Below are positions 8,882-18,216 of a stretch of DNA of 64,000 nucleotides, piece after piece. Position 1 is the first letter of the stretch, and the number at the start of each line of letters is the position of its first letter. Source of the stretch: Ga0077527 sp964486865 (GTDB lineage: Bacteria > Pseudomonadota > Gammaproteobacteria > Burkholderiales > SG8-41); assembly GCA_964486865.1 (NCBI GenBank), contig CAZAOZ010000002.1:110457-174456 (forward strand), read 5' to 3'. A program made the position numbers and the translations under genes. Below the pieces are notes generated by a model. It made no database searches, had not been told where the DNA came from, and was given only the letters and a program-made list of their open reading frames with translations.

Positions 8882-10199
8882 GGGATGCCTGCATCAGGTT
8901 CTCGATGTCGGCCACGCTTTTCGGCGCCGCCGCGCTCAGCAGTTCGCATCCCTGCGCGGTGACCAGCGCATCGTCCTCGATGCGCACGCCGATGTGCGCC
9001 AGCGCGTCAGGCACGCCGGGGCCCGGACGGATATAGCAGCCCGGTTCGACCGTCAGCACCATGCCCGGCTGCAGCTCGCGCCATTCGCCGTTTTGCTTGT
9101 AATCCCCGGCGTCATGCACATCGAGACCCAGCCAATGTCCGGTGCGGTGCATGTAGAACTGTTTGTAGGTTTCCTGTTCGATCACGTCATCCAGCGTCCC
9201 GGAGAGCAGCCTGAGGTCGAGGAATCCCCGGGCGAGCACGCGCACCGCGGCCTCATGCGGCGCGTTCCAGCGCGCGCCGGGCCTGATCTCCGCAACCGCC
9301 GCCGCCTGCGCCGCCAGCACCAGTTGATAGACATCCCGCTGCGCCGCACTGAAACGGCCGTTCACCGGAAACGTGCGCGTGATGTCGGCGGCATAGCCGT
9401 CGAGTTCGCACCCGGCGTCAATCAGCAACAGGTCGCCGTCGGCCAGCATGCCGCTGTTTTCGACGTAATGCAGCACGCAACTGTTCACGCCCCCGGCGAC
9501 GATCGGCGTGTAGGCAGGCGCCTGCGCGCCGCTGCGGCGAAACTCGTGCAGCAGCACCGCTTCGATTTCGTACTCGGCAACGCCGGGGCGCGCGGCCCGC
9601 ATCGCCCGGCGATGCGCTGCGGCGGAAATCGCCCCGGCGCGCCGCATCAGCCCGAGTTCCTCCGCGTCCTTGACCAGGCGCATGTCGTCGAGCAGCGCAT
9701 GCACGTCATGAATGTCGCGCGGGGCCGCCACGCCGCTGCGCGCACGGCCGCGCACGGCATTGATCCAGCCCAGCACCCGCCCGTCCCAGCCTGCATCGCC
9801 CCCCAGATGGACATGCACTGCGGGCCGGTTGCCCATCAAATCAGGCAGGCGTGCGTCGAGCTCTTCCACCGGATACGCGGCATCAAAGCCGAAGCTGGCG
9901 CACGCCGCCTCCGGGCCATGGCGGTGACCGTCCCAGATCTCCCGCTCGGGGTTTTTCGCGCGGCAGAACAGGATGCTTTGCGGCTGCTCGCCACCGAGCA
10001 GCACCAGCACGGCTTCGGGTTCGCGAAAACCCGTCAGGTAATAGAAATAACTGTCGTAGCGATAGGGATAATGCGCGTCGCGATTGCGTATGCGTTCCGG
10101 CGCCGTCGGCACGATGGCGATCCCCGCGCCGACCCCCTGCGCCAGCCGCGCCCGGCGACGCACGAAAACCGCGGGATCAAAATCAATCTGGGCGCTCAT
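8874..10199 (-). CDS. pepP: Xaa-Pro aminopeptidase (aminopeptidase P)
   Basis: 441 aa, the length of E. coli PepP. It removes N-terminal residues preceding proline. The N-terminal half is the creatinase-like domain (FDPAVFVRRRARLA, YPYRYDSYFYYLTGF). The C-terminal pita-bread domain carries the dinuclear metal ligands: two Asp in LLIDAGCELDGYAADITRTF, His in RTGHWLGLDVHD, Glu in LTVEPGCYI and Glu in RIEDD. It is cytoplasmic. It lies between murU (32-bp gap upstream) and the ubiH-like gene, whose start it overlaps. Confidence 0.96.
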   Translation of the reverse strand: MSAQIDFDPAVFVRRRARLAQGVGAGIAIVPTAPERIRNRDAHYPYRYDSYFYYLTGFREPEAVLVLLGGEQPQSILFCRAKNPEREIWDGHRHGPEAACASFGFDAAYPVEELDARLPDLMGNRPAVHVHLGGDAGWDGRVLGWINAVRGRARSGVAAPRDIHDVHALLDDMRLVKDAEELGLMRRAGAISAAAHRRAMRAARPGVAEYEIEAVLLHEFRRSGAQAPAYTPIVAGGVNSCVLHYVENSGMLADGDLLLIDAGCELDGYAADITRTFPVNGRFSAAQRDVYQLVLAAQAAAVAEIRPGARWNAPHEAAVRVLARGFLDLRLLSGTLDDVIEQETYKQFYMHRTGHWLGLDVHDAGDYKQNGEWRELQPGMVLTVEPGCYIRPGPGVPDALAHIGVRIEDDALVTAQGCELLSAAAPKSVADIENLMQASRD

Positions 10200-10231
10200 G
10201 GTTTATCGATTATAGCCGCCGCATCCGCAAC

Positions 10232-10918
10232 TCACCGGGCAGCGCGCAAGGCCTGATCCAGCGCAGCCAACCGCTCCGGGGTACCCACGTCCCGCCACAC
10301 GCCGCGGTAGAGCTCCCCCGTGACCTGCCGCTGCGCCATGGCCGCAAGCAGCCGGTCGGCCAGTCGCGCGCGCGCGCCGCGGGCTATGCCGTCAAACAAC
10401 GCCGGGTGATAGGCGCCCATGCCGCTGAAGGTATGCCGTACCGCGGCATCCGCCAGCACCTGCCCCCCGGCCAGACCGAAATCCCCCTGCGGGTGCTGCG
10501 GCGGATTATCGACCAGCACCAGGTGCGCCAGCGGCCCCTGCGCCGACAGCGTGCGCGCCGCGGCAACCAGCCCGGAAAAATCATAATCGCTGTAAACATC
10601 GGCATTGACGACGATGAACGGTGCGGCGCCGAGCAGCGGCAGCGCATAGGCAATGCCGCCCGCGGTTTCGAGCGCCTCGGCTTCGCGCGAATATTCGATA
10701 TGCACGCCATGTGCGGCCCCATCACCCAGCGCGGCGACGATTTGTTCGCCAAGATGGGCCAGATTGATGACCAGTTCGCGGATGCCCGCGCGGGCCAGCG
10801 CTGCGATGAGGATTGCGATCAGCGGCGTGTCGTTCACCCGCAGCAGGGCCTTGGGCGTGAGATCGGTCAGCGGGCGCATGCGCTCGCCACGGCCGGCGGA
10901 GAGGATCATCGCTTTCAC
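10232..10918 (-). CDS. murU: N-acetylmuramate 1-phosphate uridylyltransferase
   Basis: 228 aa nucleotidyltransferase. The N-terminus has the NTP-transferase signature MKAMILSAGRGERMRPLTD followed by PKALLRVNDTPLI; VVNADVYSD contains the metal-binding Asp. It follows the amgK kinase gene by 8 bp on the same strand. In Pseudomonas and many betaproteobacteria this pair forms a cell-wall recycling bypass: AmgK phosphorylates MurNAc at C1 and MurU converts the product to UDP-MurNAc, avoiding de novo synthesis and giving intrinsic fosfomycin tolerance. The pairing makes MurU more likely than a generic sugar-1-phosphate transferase. Confidence 0.92.
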   Translation of the reverse strand: MKAMILSAGRGERMRPLTDLTPKALLRVNDTPLIAILIAALARAGIRELVINLAHLGEQIVAALGDGAAHGVHIEYSREAEALETAGGIAYALPLLGAAPFIVVNADVYSDYDFSGLVAAARTLSAQGPLAHLVLVDNPPQHPQGDFGLAGGQVLADAAVRHTFSGMGAYHPALFDGIARGARARLADRLLAAMAQRQVTGELYRGVWRDVGTPERLAALDQALRAAR

Positions 10919-10926
10919 TGCGCGCC

Positions 10927-11946
10927 TCAGAACGTGTAGCCGGTTTGCGGCGGACGCTGTTCCAGCTCATCGAGCAGGTGCGCCAGCGGGGCGAGCTGCG
11001 CATAACGCCCGCACACCGCGTGCGCGTACGCCAGAAAACGCGGCGCGTCTTCGAGATAGTCCGGCTTGCCGTCGCGATAGCGTATGCGCGCGAATATGCC
11101 GAGCACCTTCAGGTGGCGCTGCAGCCCCATCCACTCAAAGGCCCGGTAGAACGCGCCGAAATCGGCATCGACCGGCAATTGTGCGCGCCTCGCCCGCTCC
11201 CAATAGCGCACCGTCCAGTCGAGAACGCGCTCCTCGGGCCAGCTGATGAACGCATCCCTGAACAGCGAAGCCACGTCATAGGTAATCGGGCCGTACACCG
11301 CATCCTGGAAGTCCAGCACGCCGGGATTCGGCTCGGACAGCATCAGGTTGCGCGGCATGTAATCGCGATGCACATACACTGCCGGCTGGGCGAGCGCGCT
11401 GTCGGCCAGCAGTCCGGTAACGCCGGCCAGTGTTTCACGCTGCGTGTCGGACAGCGTCAGCGCAAGATGACGTTTCACGTACCACTCCGGAAACAGGTCC
11501 ATTTCCCGCTGCAGCAGCGCGCGGTCATAGGGCGGCAGCACGCCGGGCCGGCCCGCGCACTGCCACGCAATCAGGGCGCCGGTTGCATCCGCAAACAACG
11601 CATCGGCGTTGGTGTCGGTCAGCGCGCGCAAATACGTGGTATCGCCAAGATCCGTGAGCAGCAGAAACCCCTGGGCCACATCGCCGGCAATCACTTCGGG
11701 CACGTGCAGGCCGGCCTCGCGCATCAGCTGCGCAACCTGCACGAAGGGCCGGCAATCTTCCCGTTCCGGCGGCGCATCCATGGCGATGCGCGTGCCGCCA
11801 GCGAACGTCACCCGGAAATAGCGGCGAAAACTGGCGTCCGCCGAGGCGGGTGCGAGCGTGAACGACGCGCCTGCCAACGCTGTGGTCAGCCATGCGCGCA
11901 GCGCTGCGAGGCGCGCGTCGTGTCCGGCGGCGGGAGACGGATTCAA
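10927..11946 (-). CDS. amgK: Anomeric MurNAc/GlcNAc kinase
   Basis: 339 aa aminoglycoside phosphotransferase-fold kinase. Motifs are SADASFRRYFRV near residue 37, the catalytic loop YVHRDYMPRNLML (His-Asp...Asn), and metal-binding LDFQDAVYGPITYDVASLF. It uses a TTG start; no ATG occurs in frame between this codon and an upstream stop. It is divergent from lptD, whose start is ~57 bp away, so both promoters must lie in that short gap. With murU it forms the peptidoglycan-recycling pair. Confidence 0.92.
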   Translation of the reverse strand: MNPSPAAGHDARLAALRAWLTTALAGASFTLAPASADASFRRYFRVTFAGGTRIAMDAPPEREDCRPFVQVAQLMREAGLHVPEVIAGDVAQGFLLLTDLGDTTYLRALTDTNADALFADATGALIAWQCAGRPGVLPPYDRALLQREMDLFPEWYVKRHLALTLSDTQRETLAGVTGLLADSALAQPAVYVHRDYMPRNLMLSEPNPGVLDFQDAVYGPITYDVASLFRDAFISWPEERVLDWTVRYWERARRAQLPVDADFGAFYRAFEWMGLQRHLKVLGIFARIRYRDGKPDYLEDAPRFLAYAHAVCGRYAQLAPLAHLLDELEQRPPQTGYTF

Positions 11947-12003
11947 GCGTTGCTTAAGCCCATGAATTGTGAGATTTTAGCACCTCGCCTGACCCCACCC
12001 CTG

Positions 12004-14307
12004 ATGCCCCACACCAGAAAAACCCGGATCGCCATCGCAGTGTTATGCGCGCTGCCGCTGCTCGCCGGAGCAGAACAGGGGCTCAGTCTCAAGCGACAAC
12101 CCTTCCTGCTGCCATTGCCGCCGGAAATTGACGATCCGGTACCGCTGTTCATCGAGGCCGATCGCCTGCAGGGTACGCAGGACCGCGAAACCGATGCGGA
12201 GGGCAACGCCCGCCTGCGCAAGCGCGGTCAGGCATTTCATGCCGACCGTTTGCGCCACGACAAGCCGACGAATGTGCTGACCGCTGAAGGCAACGTACAC
12301 CTTGAACAAGGCAGCGATGTCATCGATGGCGACTCGCTGTATTACGAGCTCACGACGGACCGCGGCCACATGAACCGGCCGCGCTACATGCTGATGAGCG
12401 TACCGCCGTCCGGCCCGCCGGGATCCGCCACGGCGCGCTTCGGCCAGACCGACGCCCGCGGCACGGCGGAACGCATGCTGTTCGAGGGGCCGGGCCAGTA
12501 CCGCATCGAGAAAGCCAGCTACACGACCTGCGAGCCGGGCAACGATTCGTGGTTCCTGCGCGCCAGACAGATCGACATCGATCGTTCGCGCGATGTCGGC
12601 GTCGCCCGTGACGCCAGCATCGTGTTTTTCGATCAGACCATTTTTTACACGCCATATTTGTCGTTTTCGCTCCATCAGCAGCGCAAGTCGGGATTCCTGA
12701 CGCCCAGTTACCGCAGCTCGAACACCACCGGCTTTGAACTCACGGTACCGTATTACTGGAATATTGCGCCGGCAATGGATGCCACCCTGTATCCGCGCTA
12801 CATGACCAAACGCGGGATACAGCTCGGCAGCGAGTTTCGCTATCTCGACCGCCGCTGGAAGGGCGACGCGCGCGTCGAAATCCTGCCCGGCGACCAGCAG
12901 ATCAGCCGCGACCGCTGGGGAGTTTTCACCAAGCATCAGCAGACTTTCGCCAATGGCTGGAACGGCACGGTCAATCTGAACCGCGTCTCCGACGGCAAGT
13001 ACTTCACCGACCTGTCCACGCTGGTCGCGACGACATCACAGGTGCATTTGTCAAACGACGCAACGCTGTCGCGCGGCGGCACCTGGGGCGACGCCGGAAC
13101 CTATGGTTTCTCGGTGCACACCCAGCGCTTCCAGACGCTGCAATCCGACCCGCTGGCGCCGCTGGTGCCGCCGTACCATCGACAGCCGCAACTGACACTG
13201 ACCGCGCAGCGCCTCGGCGGCGCCTGGGGCGACTTCGATCTGCTCGGAAATTTTGTTGCGTTCGATCACCCCACCATGGTCAACGGCCGCCGGCTGGTGG
13301 CCTATCCCGCGGTCTCCCTGCCATTGCAGACGCCCTATGCATTCGTCGTACCGAAAATCGGCATGCACATGACGCAGTATTCAATCAACAGCAACAATAC
13401 CGCAGGTCTGCAGAACAGCTCGCGGGTGCTGCCGATTTTCAGCGCCGAGAGCGGCGTGGTATTCGAACGGCAGACGCACGCCGGCGGCCAGAATCTGATC
13501 CAGACCCTGGAGCCGAAAGCGTATTACGTTTACATCCCCTACAAGGATCAAAGCCGCCTGCCGAATTTCGAGAGCGGCCTGCAGGACATCAATTTTGCGA
13601 CCATCTTCACCGAGAACCAGTTCAGCGGCCAGGATCGCATCAATGACGCCAGCCAGGTCACGGTGGGCGTCACCTCGCGGTTCATCGGCGCCGACAGCGG
13701 GATCGAGCGTCTGCGCGCCGGGCTGGCGCAGCGCTACTATTTCCAGTCACAGCGCGTCACCGTGCCCGGGGTCGCGCCGCGCGCCAGCGACAGCAACTCC
13801 TCCGACCTGCTGGCGACGCTGGGCGGCAATATCGCCCGGCACTGGACTGCCGATGCCGGCTGGCAATACAACACCGATCTGAAACAGACCCAGAAATTCA
13901 ACATCGCCGGCCGCTACCAGCCGCAACAGGGCAAGGTGATCAATCTGGCCTACCGCGACACGGTCAATACGCTGCGCCAGGCCGACATCTCCACGCAATG
14001 GCCGATCGACGGCCGCTGGTCCGCGGTCGGCCGCTGGAACTTTTCCATACGCGACCACCGGACGCTGGAAGGTCTGGCTGGTTTCGAGTACAACGACCGC
14101 TGCTGGGCCCTGCGCATCGTGGCTCACCGCTTCGCAACCACCACCAACAGCGCCAGCACCTCCATTTTCGTGCAGCTCGAACTGAACGGCGTATCACGGA
14201 TCGGCACCAATCCGCTGGAGGTGCTGAAGCGGAACATCAGCGGTTACAAGCCGTTCGATCCCCGCACGGCCACCCCGGTCGAATACAATGTACCGGGATT
14301 GTTCTAG
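12004..14307 (+). CDS. lptD: LPS-assembly outer-membrane protein LptD
   Basis: 767 aa, close to E. coli LptD (784). A Sec signal peptide (KTRIAIAVLCALPLLAGA) is followed by the OstA/LptA-like jellyroll (~45-140, with ADRLQG...AEGNVHLEQG) that receives LPS from LptA, and a large beta-barrel domain to the C-terminus. Cys176 (TTCEPGN) and Cys700 (NDRCWALR) are the only Cys seen outside the signal peptide. They match the two conserved positions that form the inter-domain disulfide, so this protein would have one rather than two. The first gene of an lptD-surA-pdxA-rsmA cluster. An in-frame ATG at 11962 is a possible alternative start. Confidence 0.96.
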   Translation: MPHTRKTRIAIAVLCALPLLAGAEQGLSLKRQPFLLPLPPEIDDPVPLFIEADRLQGTQDRETDAEGNARLRKRGQAFHADRLRHDKPTNVLTAEGNVHLEQGSDVIDGDSLYYELTTDRGHMNRPRYMLMSVPPSGPPGSATARFGQTDARGTAERMLFEGPGQYRIEKASYTTCEPGNDSWFLRARQIDIDRSRDVGVARDASIVFFDQTIFYTPYLSFSLHQQRKSGFLTPSYRSSNTTGFELTVPYYWNIAPAMDATLYPRYMTKRGIQLGSEFRYLDRRWKGDARVEILPGDQQISRDRWGVFTKHQQTFANGWNGTVNLNRVSDGKYFTDLSTLVATTSQVHLSNDATLSRGGTWGDAGTYGFSVHTQRFQTLQSDPLAPLVPPYHRQPQLTLTAQRLGGAWGDFDLLGNFVAFDHPTMVNGRRLVAYPAVSLPLQTPYAFVVPKIGMHMTQYSINSNNTAGLQNSSRVLPIFSAESGVVFERQTHAGGQNLIQTLEPKAYYVYIPYKDQSRLPNFESGLQDINFATIFTENQFSGQDRINDASQVTVGVTSRFIGADSGIERLRAGLAQRYYFQSQRVTVPGVAPRASDSNSSDLLATLGGNIARHWTADAGWQYNTDLKQTQKFNIAGRYQPQQGKVINLAYRDTVNTLRQADISTQWPIDGRWSAVGRWNFSIRDHRTLEGLAGFEYNDRCWALRIVAHRFATTTNSASTSIFVQLELNGVSRIGTNPLEVLKRNISGYKPFDPRTATPVEYNVPGLF

Positions 14308-14367
14308 GTTACGGGTTGCCGCCCGGCCGGAACGAGCATTGCAACCATTTTTCAAGAATCCGGATTC

Positions 14368-15699
14368 ATGATGCCTTTGCCGAAACTGGTGTGCCGTCTC
14401 GCCCTGTCCGTTCTGGTGCTGTTGCCGGCCGGGTTGCCGGGAATTGCGTGGGCGCAGGCCGCCAAGCCGCGGGTGGTCACCGTTGACCGCATCGTGGCCG
14501 TAGTCAACGATGAAGTCATCACGCAGCAGGAACTCCGGGCGCGTGTGGAATTTGCCTTTGGCCAATTGCGCCGGCAGGGCACGCCGCTGCCGCCCCGCGC
14601 CGATATCGAACGCCAGGTCATCGACCGCCTGATCAATGACAAAGTGCAGATTCAGCACGCGCGCGACATCGGCATGCGCGTGGACGATGCCGAGCTCGAC
14701 CGGGCGGTGGCGCGCATTGCCGACGAGAACAAGCTGTCGCTGACCCAGATGCGGGCGACACTGGAAAAAGACGGGGTGCCGTTCGACAAGTTCCGCGAGG
14801 ACATTCGCAACGAAATCACCATGTCCCGCCTGCGCGATCGCGAGGTGGCCCAGAAAATCGTTGTCACCGAAACCGAGATCGACCACTTCATACAGGCCCA
14901 GCAGGCGCAGAAGGGCCGGAACGACGAATTCGACGTGTCGCATATCCTGGTTGCCGTACCGGAAAATGCCGCGCCGGAACAACTGCAGGCGCGCCGCGCC
15001 CGCGCGGAGCAGGCGCTGGCGCAGATCAGGAGCGGCGCCGACTTCCGCCAGGTTGCCGCTGCGTTCTCCGACGCACCCGAAGCACTGCAGGGCGGCGCGC
15101 TCGGCTGGCGGCCGGCGGACCGGCTGCCGGGGCTGTTTGTGGACGCACTGCAACCGCTGAAGGCCGGCGAGCTGACCGAACTGCTGCGCAGCCCCAATGG
15201 TTTCCATATTCTCCGGCTGAACGAGCGTCGCGGCGGGCAGCCGCCCATCATGGTGCAGCAGACCCGGGCGCGGCACATACTCATCAAGACCAACGAACTG
15301 GTTTCGGAGGCCGAGGCGCGCAACCGCCTGCTGGCGCTCAAGGAGCGCCTGGACAACAAGGCGGATTTCGCGGAACTGGCGCGGGCACGCTCCGAGGACA
15401 CCAGTGCGACCCGCGGCGGCGACCTCGGCTGGATCTCCCCGGGCGACACCGTGCCCGAATTCGAACAGGCGATGAACGCGCTGAAAATCAATGAAATCAG
15501 CCCCCCGGTGCGCAGCCCGTTTGGCTGGCATTTGATCGAGGTGCTCGAACGCCGCACGCAGGACATGACCCGCGAAGGCCTGCGCTTCAATGCGCGCCAG
15601 GTGCTGCGCGAGCGCAAAACCGACGAGGCTTATCAGGAGTGGGTGCGCCAGTTGCGCGACCGCGCCTACGTCGAACGGCGCCTCGAAGACCGGACCTGA
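14368..15699 (+). CDS. surA: Periplasmic chaperone and peptidyl-prolyl isomerase SurA
   Basis: 443 aa. Signal peptide (~1-29, ending IAWAQA), then a SurA N-terminal chaperone domain starting RIVAVVNDEVITQQEL, and two parvulin-type domains. The first starts near VSHILVAVPEN (~190) and the second near RARHILIKTNEL (~300); both carry the parvulin GG(A/D)LGW motif. SurA escorts outer-membrane proteins, including LptD, to the BAM complex, which explains why it directly follows lptD. The start may be the second of two adjacent ATG codons. Confidence 0.96.
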   Translation: MMPLPKLVCRLALSVLVLLPAGLPGIAWAQAAKPRVVTVDRIVAVVNDEVITQQELRARVEFAFGQLRRQGTPLPPRADIERQVIDRLINDKVQIQHARDIGMRVDDAELDRAVARIADENKLSLTQMRATLEKDGVPFDKFREDIRNEITMSRLRDREVAQKIVVTETEIDHFIQAQQAQKGRNDEFDVSHILVAVPENAAPEQLQARRARAEQALAQIRSGADFRQVAAAFSDAPEALQGGALGWRPADRLPGLFVDALQPLKAGELTELLRSPNGFHILRLNERRGGQPPIMVQQTRARHILIKTNELVSEAEARNRLLALKERLDNKADFAELARARSEDTSATRGGDLGWISPGDTVPEFEQAMNALKINEISPPVRSPFGWHLIEVLERRTQDMTREGLRFNARQVLRERKTDEAYQEWVRQLRDRAYVERRLEDRT

Positions 15700-15731
15700 G
15701 TCCGCTGCCCCGATACGCTCCGGCGACGTCC

Positions 15732-16730
15732 GTGCCTGCCCCATCGTCACTGCCGCTGGTCGCCGTCACCGCCGGGGAACCCGCGGGCATCGGCCCGGAT
15801 CTGTGCGTCATGCTGGCCGCACGCACCCTGCCCGCGCGGGTGGTGGTCATTGCTGACGCCGAACTGCTGCGCGCGCGGGCGCGCATGCTGGGCCGCACTT
15901 TCCCTGCCGATGCATTCAGCTCCCGGGACGCCGCACCGCCATTTTCAGTACTGCACGTGCCGCTGGTCAGCCCGGCGCAGCCGGGAAAACCTGATCCGGC
16001 CAACAGCCCTTACGTGCTGCGCACGCTGGCGCTTGCTGCCGACGGCTGCCGCGACGGCCTGTTCGACGCCATGACCACCGCGCCGGTACACAAGGGCGTC
16101 ATCAACGACGCCGGCATCGCCTTCACCGGCCATACCGAGTTTCTCGCGGAGCGGCTGCACTCGGCCCAGGTCGTCATGATGCTCGTCGGCGGCGGCATGC
16201 GCGTCGCACTGGCCACCACGCACCTGCCGGTGCATGCCGTTGCCGCGGCCATTACCGCGGATGGGCTGGAGCGGACGCTGCGCGTGCTGCACGCCGACCT
16301 GGTGGCGCGATTCGCCATCCCGCGGCCGCGCATACTCGTCGCCGGTCTCAATCCGCATGCCGGGGAATCCGGGCATCTCGGCCGCGAGGAAATCGATGTC
16401 ATCGTGCCGGTGCTCGACCGGCTGCGCGGTGCAGGCATGGACCTCACCGGCCCGCTGCCCGCCGACACGCTGTTCCAGCCCGAGCGGCTGCGGCAATGCG
16501 ACTGCGTGCTGGCGATGTACCACGATCAGGGCCTGCCGGTGCTCAAGTTCGCGAGTTTCGGCGGCGGCGTCAACGTCACGCTCGGGCTGCCGATCATCCG
16601 CACCTCGGTCGATCACGGCACGGCGCTGGACCTTGCCGGCACCGGGGAAGCCGGCGACGGCAGCCTGGTCGCCGCCATTGAACTGGCGGCCGAACTCGTC
16701 GTGCGCAGCCGGGATCGCGCCGCGGCATGA
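15732..16730 (+). CDS. pdxA: 4-hydroxythreonine-4-phosphate dehydrogenase
   Basis: 332 aa from a GTG start, close to E. coli PdxA (329). It acts in pyridoxal phosphate synthesis, oxidising 4-phosphohydroxy-L-threonine. Family motifs are VTAGEPAGIGPDL, TGHTEFLAE, LNPHAGESGHLGREE, MYHDQGLPVLKF and RTSVDHGTALDLAG, which include the metal-binding His residues. The upstream frame continues into surA, but the homology begins at this GTG. It overlaps rsmA by 4 bp (ATGA), and the same pdxA-rsmA order is found in E. coli. Confidence 0.95.
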   Translation: MPAPSSLPLVAVTAGEPAGIGPDLCVMLAARTLPARVVVIADAELLRARARMLGRTFPADAFSSRDAAPPFSVLHVPLVSPAQPGKPDPANSPYVLRTLALAADGCRDGLFDAMTTAPVHKGVINDAGIAFTGHTEFLAERLHSAQVVMMLVGGGMRVALATTHLPVHAVAAAITADGLERTLRVLHADLVARFAIPRPRILVAGLNPHAGESGHLGREEIDVIVPVLDRLRGAGMDLTGPLPADTLFQPERLRQCDCVLAMYHDQGLPVLKFASFGGGVNVTLGLPIIRTSVDHGTALDLAGTGEAGDGSLVAAIELAAELVVRSRDRAAA

Positions 16731-17518
16731 CTGCGCGTCCTTCGGCAAAACACATTCCGCGCAAGCGTTTCGGCCAGAATTTCCTGGTCGATGAGTCCGT
16801 GGTTGCCGATATCGTCGCCGCCATCAACCCGGCGCGCAGCGACAATGTCGTCGAAGTCGGGCCGGGCCTGGGCGCGCTGACCACGCCGCTGCTCAAACGG
16901 CTGGACCGCCTGCATGTGGTTGAAATCGACCGCGATCTGATCGCGCGGCTGCGCGAACGTTATGCCCGGGACAATCTGGTCATCCACGAAGGCGACGTGC
17001 TCCGCTTCGATTTCGCCGCGCTGGGCAGCGATCTGCGCGTCGCCGGCAATCTGCCTTACAACATTTCGACGCCCCTGCTGTTCCGTTTTGCCGAATTTGC
17101 CGCAAACATCCGCGACATCCATGTGATGCTGCAGCGGGAAGTGGTTGAGCGCATGGTCGCCGCACCCGGCGATTCGGAGTTCAGCCGGCTGTCGGTGATG
17201 CTGCAATACCGGTTCGACATGGAAAAACTGCTGGATGTGCCGGCCGCATCGTTTGACCCCGCACCCAGGGTGGAGTCAGCCGTGGTGCGACTGATGCCGC
17301 TGTCGCCGCTGCCCTGGCCGGCGCGCGATGAGGCCGTATTCAGCAGCGTCGTCGCCCGCGCCTTCGGTCAGCGCCGCAAGACGCTGCGCAACACGCTGAA
17401 AGGCGTGGTCGCCGCCGACGAGTTCGCGCGGCTCGGTATCAACCCCGGCGCGCGGGCGCAGGAACTTTCAGTAGCGGATTTTGTGCGTATCGCCGACGCG
17501 GTGGCGGCCCGCGCCTGA
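16727..17518 (+). CDS. rsmA: 16S rRNA (adenine1518/1519-N6) dimethyltransferase
   Basis: 263 aa KsgA-family methyltransferase that dimethylates two adjacent adenines near the 3' end of 16S rRNA, a late check in 30S maturation; loss gives kasugamycin resistance. It has RKRFGQNFLVDE at the N-terminus, the SAM-binding motif VEVGPGLGALT and the catalytic NLPYNIS. Its start overlaps the pdxA stop. The gene converges on gloA with a 16-bp gap. Confidence 0.96.
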   Translation: MTARPSAKHIPRKRFGQNFLVDESVVADIVAAINPARSDNVVEVGPGLGALTTPLLKRLDRLHVVEIDRDLIARLRERYARDNLVIHEGDVLRFDFAALGSDLRVAGNLPYNISTPLLFRFAEFAANIRDIHVMLQREVVERMVAAPGDSEFSRLSVMLQYRFDMEKLLDVPAASFDPAPRVESAVVRLMPLSPLPWPARDEAVFSSVVARAFGQRRKTLRNTLKGVVAADEFARLGINPGARAQELSVADFVRIADAVAARA

Positions 17519-17534
17519 AAGCACGGACAGCGAC

Positions 17535-17927
17535 TCAGGCCGCGGCTTTGCGCTGGACGAATTCTATTTTATAGCCGTCGGGATCTTCGACAAAGGCAAT
17601 CACCGTGGTGCCATGCTTCATCGGCCCCGGCTCGCGCGTCACCTTGCCGCCGCGCTTCCTGACCTCGTCGCAGGCCTTGTACGCGTCCTCGACTTCCACG
17701 GCGACATGGCCGTAGCCGCTGCCCATGTCATAGGACTTGGTATCCCAGTTGTGGGTCAGTTCCAGCACCGCGGTGCGCGACTCATCGTCGTAACCGACAA
17801 AGGCATTGGTGAAACGCCCGCTCGGATAATCGGCCCTGCGCAGCAGGCGCATGCCCAGCACCTGCGTATAGAAATCAATCGAGCGCTGCAGGTCGCCGAC
17901 GCGAATCATCGTGTGCAGCAGTCTCAT
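17535..17927 (-). CDS. gloA: Lactoylglutathione lyase (glyoxalase I)
   Basis: 130 aa. It isomerises the hemithioacetal of methylglyoxal and glutathione to S-lactoylglutathione. The four metal ligands fall at H5, E56, H74 and E122, the same numbers as in E. coli GloA, and the short length without extra loops indicates the Ni/Co-dependent class rather than the Zn class. Two VOC-fold repeats are visible (FYTQVLGMRLLRR; EDPDGYKIEFVQ). It lies 16 bp downstream of the rubredoxin gene on the same strand. Cytoplasmic. Confidence 0.96.
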   Translation of the reverse strand: MRLLHTMIRVGDLQRSIDFYTQVLGMRLLRRADYPSGRFTNAFVGYDDESRTAVLELTHNWDTKSYDMGSGYGHVAVEVEDAYKACDEVRKRGGKVTREPGPMKHGTTVIAFVEDPDGYKIEFVQRKAAA

Positions 17928-17943
17928 GCGCGCATCGTCCCCG

Positions 17944-18129
17944 TCAAATCTGCACCATTTCGAAATCTTCCTTGCGCGCGCCGCACTCGGGGCAGGTCCA
18001 GTTCATCGGCACATCTTCCCATTTCGTGCCCGGCGCGATGCCTTCGTCAGGCACTCCCGCGGCTTCGTCGTAGATGTGGCCGCAGATCAAGCACATGTAT
18101 TTTTTGAATTGTCCGGCGTCAGTCATCAT
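17944..18129 (-). CDS. Rubredoxin
   Basis: 61 aa single-Fe electron carrier. Two CxxCG knuckles bind the iron: CLICG near the N-terminus and CPECG near the C-terminus, separated by the usual DEAAGVPDEGIAPGTKWEDVP spacer region. The start is the first of two adjacent ATG codons; the frame stays open upstream but with no rubredoxin similarity. It is divergent from thiD (87 bp between starts) and followed by gloA on the same strand. Its electron partner is not in the window. Confidence 0.95.
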   Translation of the reverse strand: MMTDAGQFKKYMCLICGHIYDEAAGVPDEGIAPGTKWEDVPMNWTCPECGARKEDFEMVQI

Positions 18130-18216
18130 CAAGGTCTTCTGAGTCAAATAAGTTACAATTCCCTGCGTTATTCTAGCCGATCCCGCTCCTCTTCCCAATC
18201 AGCACCTTCCGATCCG

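Noticed and set aside
10945..12003. Long in-frame extension upstream of lptD
   Set aside because: It is antisense to amgK; the LptD signal peptide starts at 12004.
14194..15750. 518-codon minus-strand frame opposite surA
   Set aside because: Antisense shadow of surA; no start signal and no recognisable domain.
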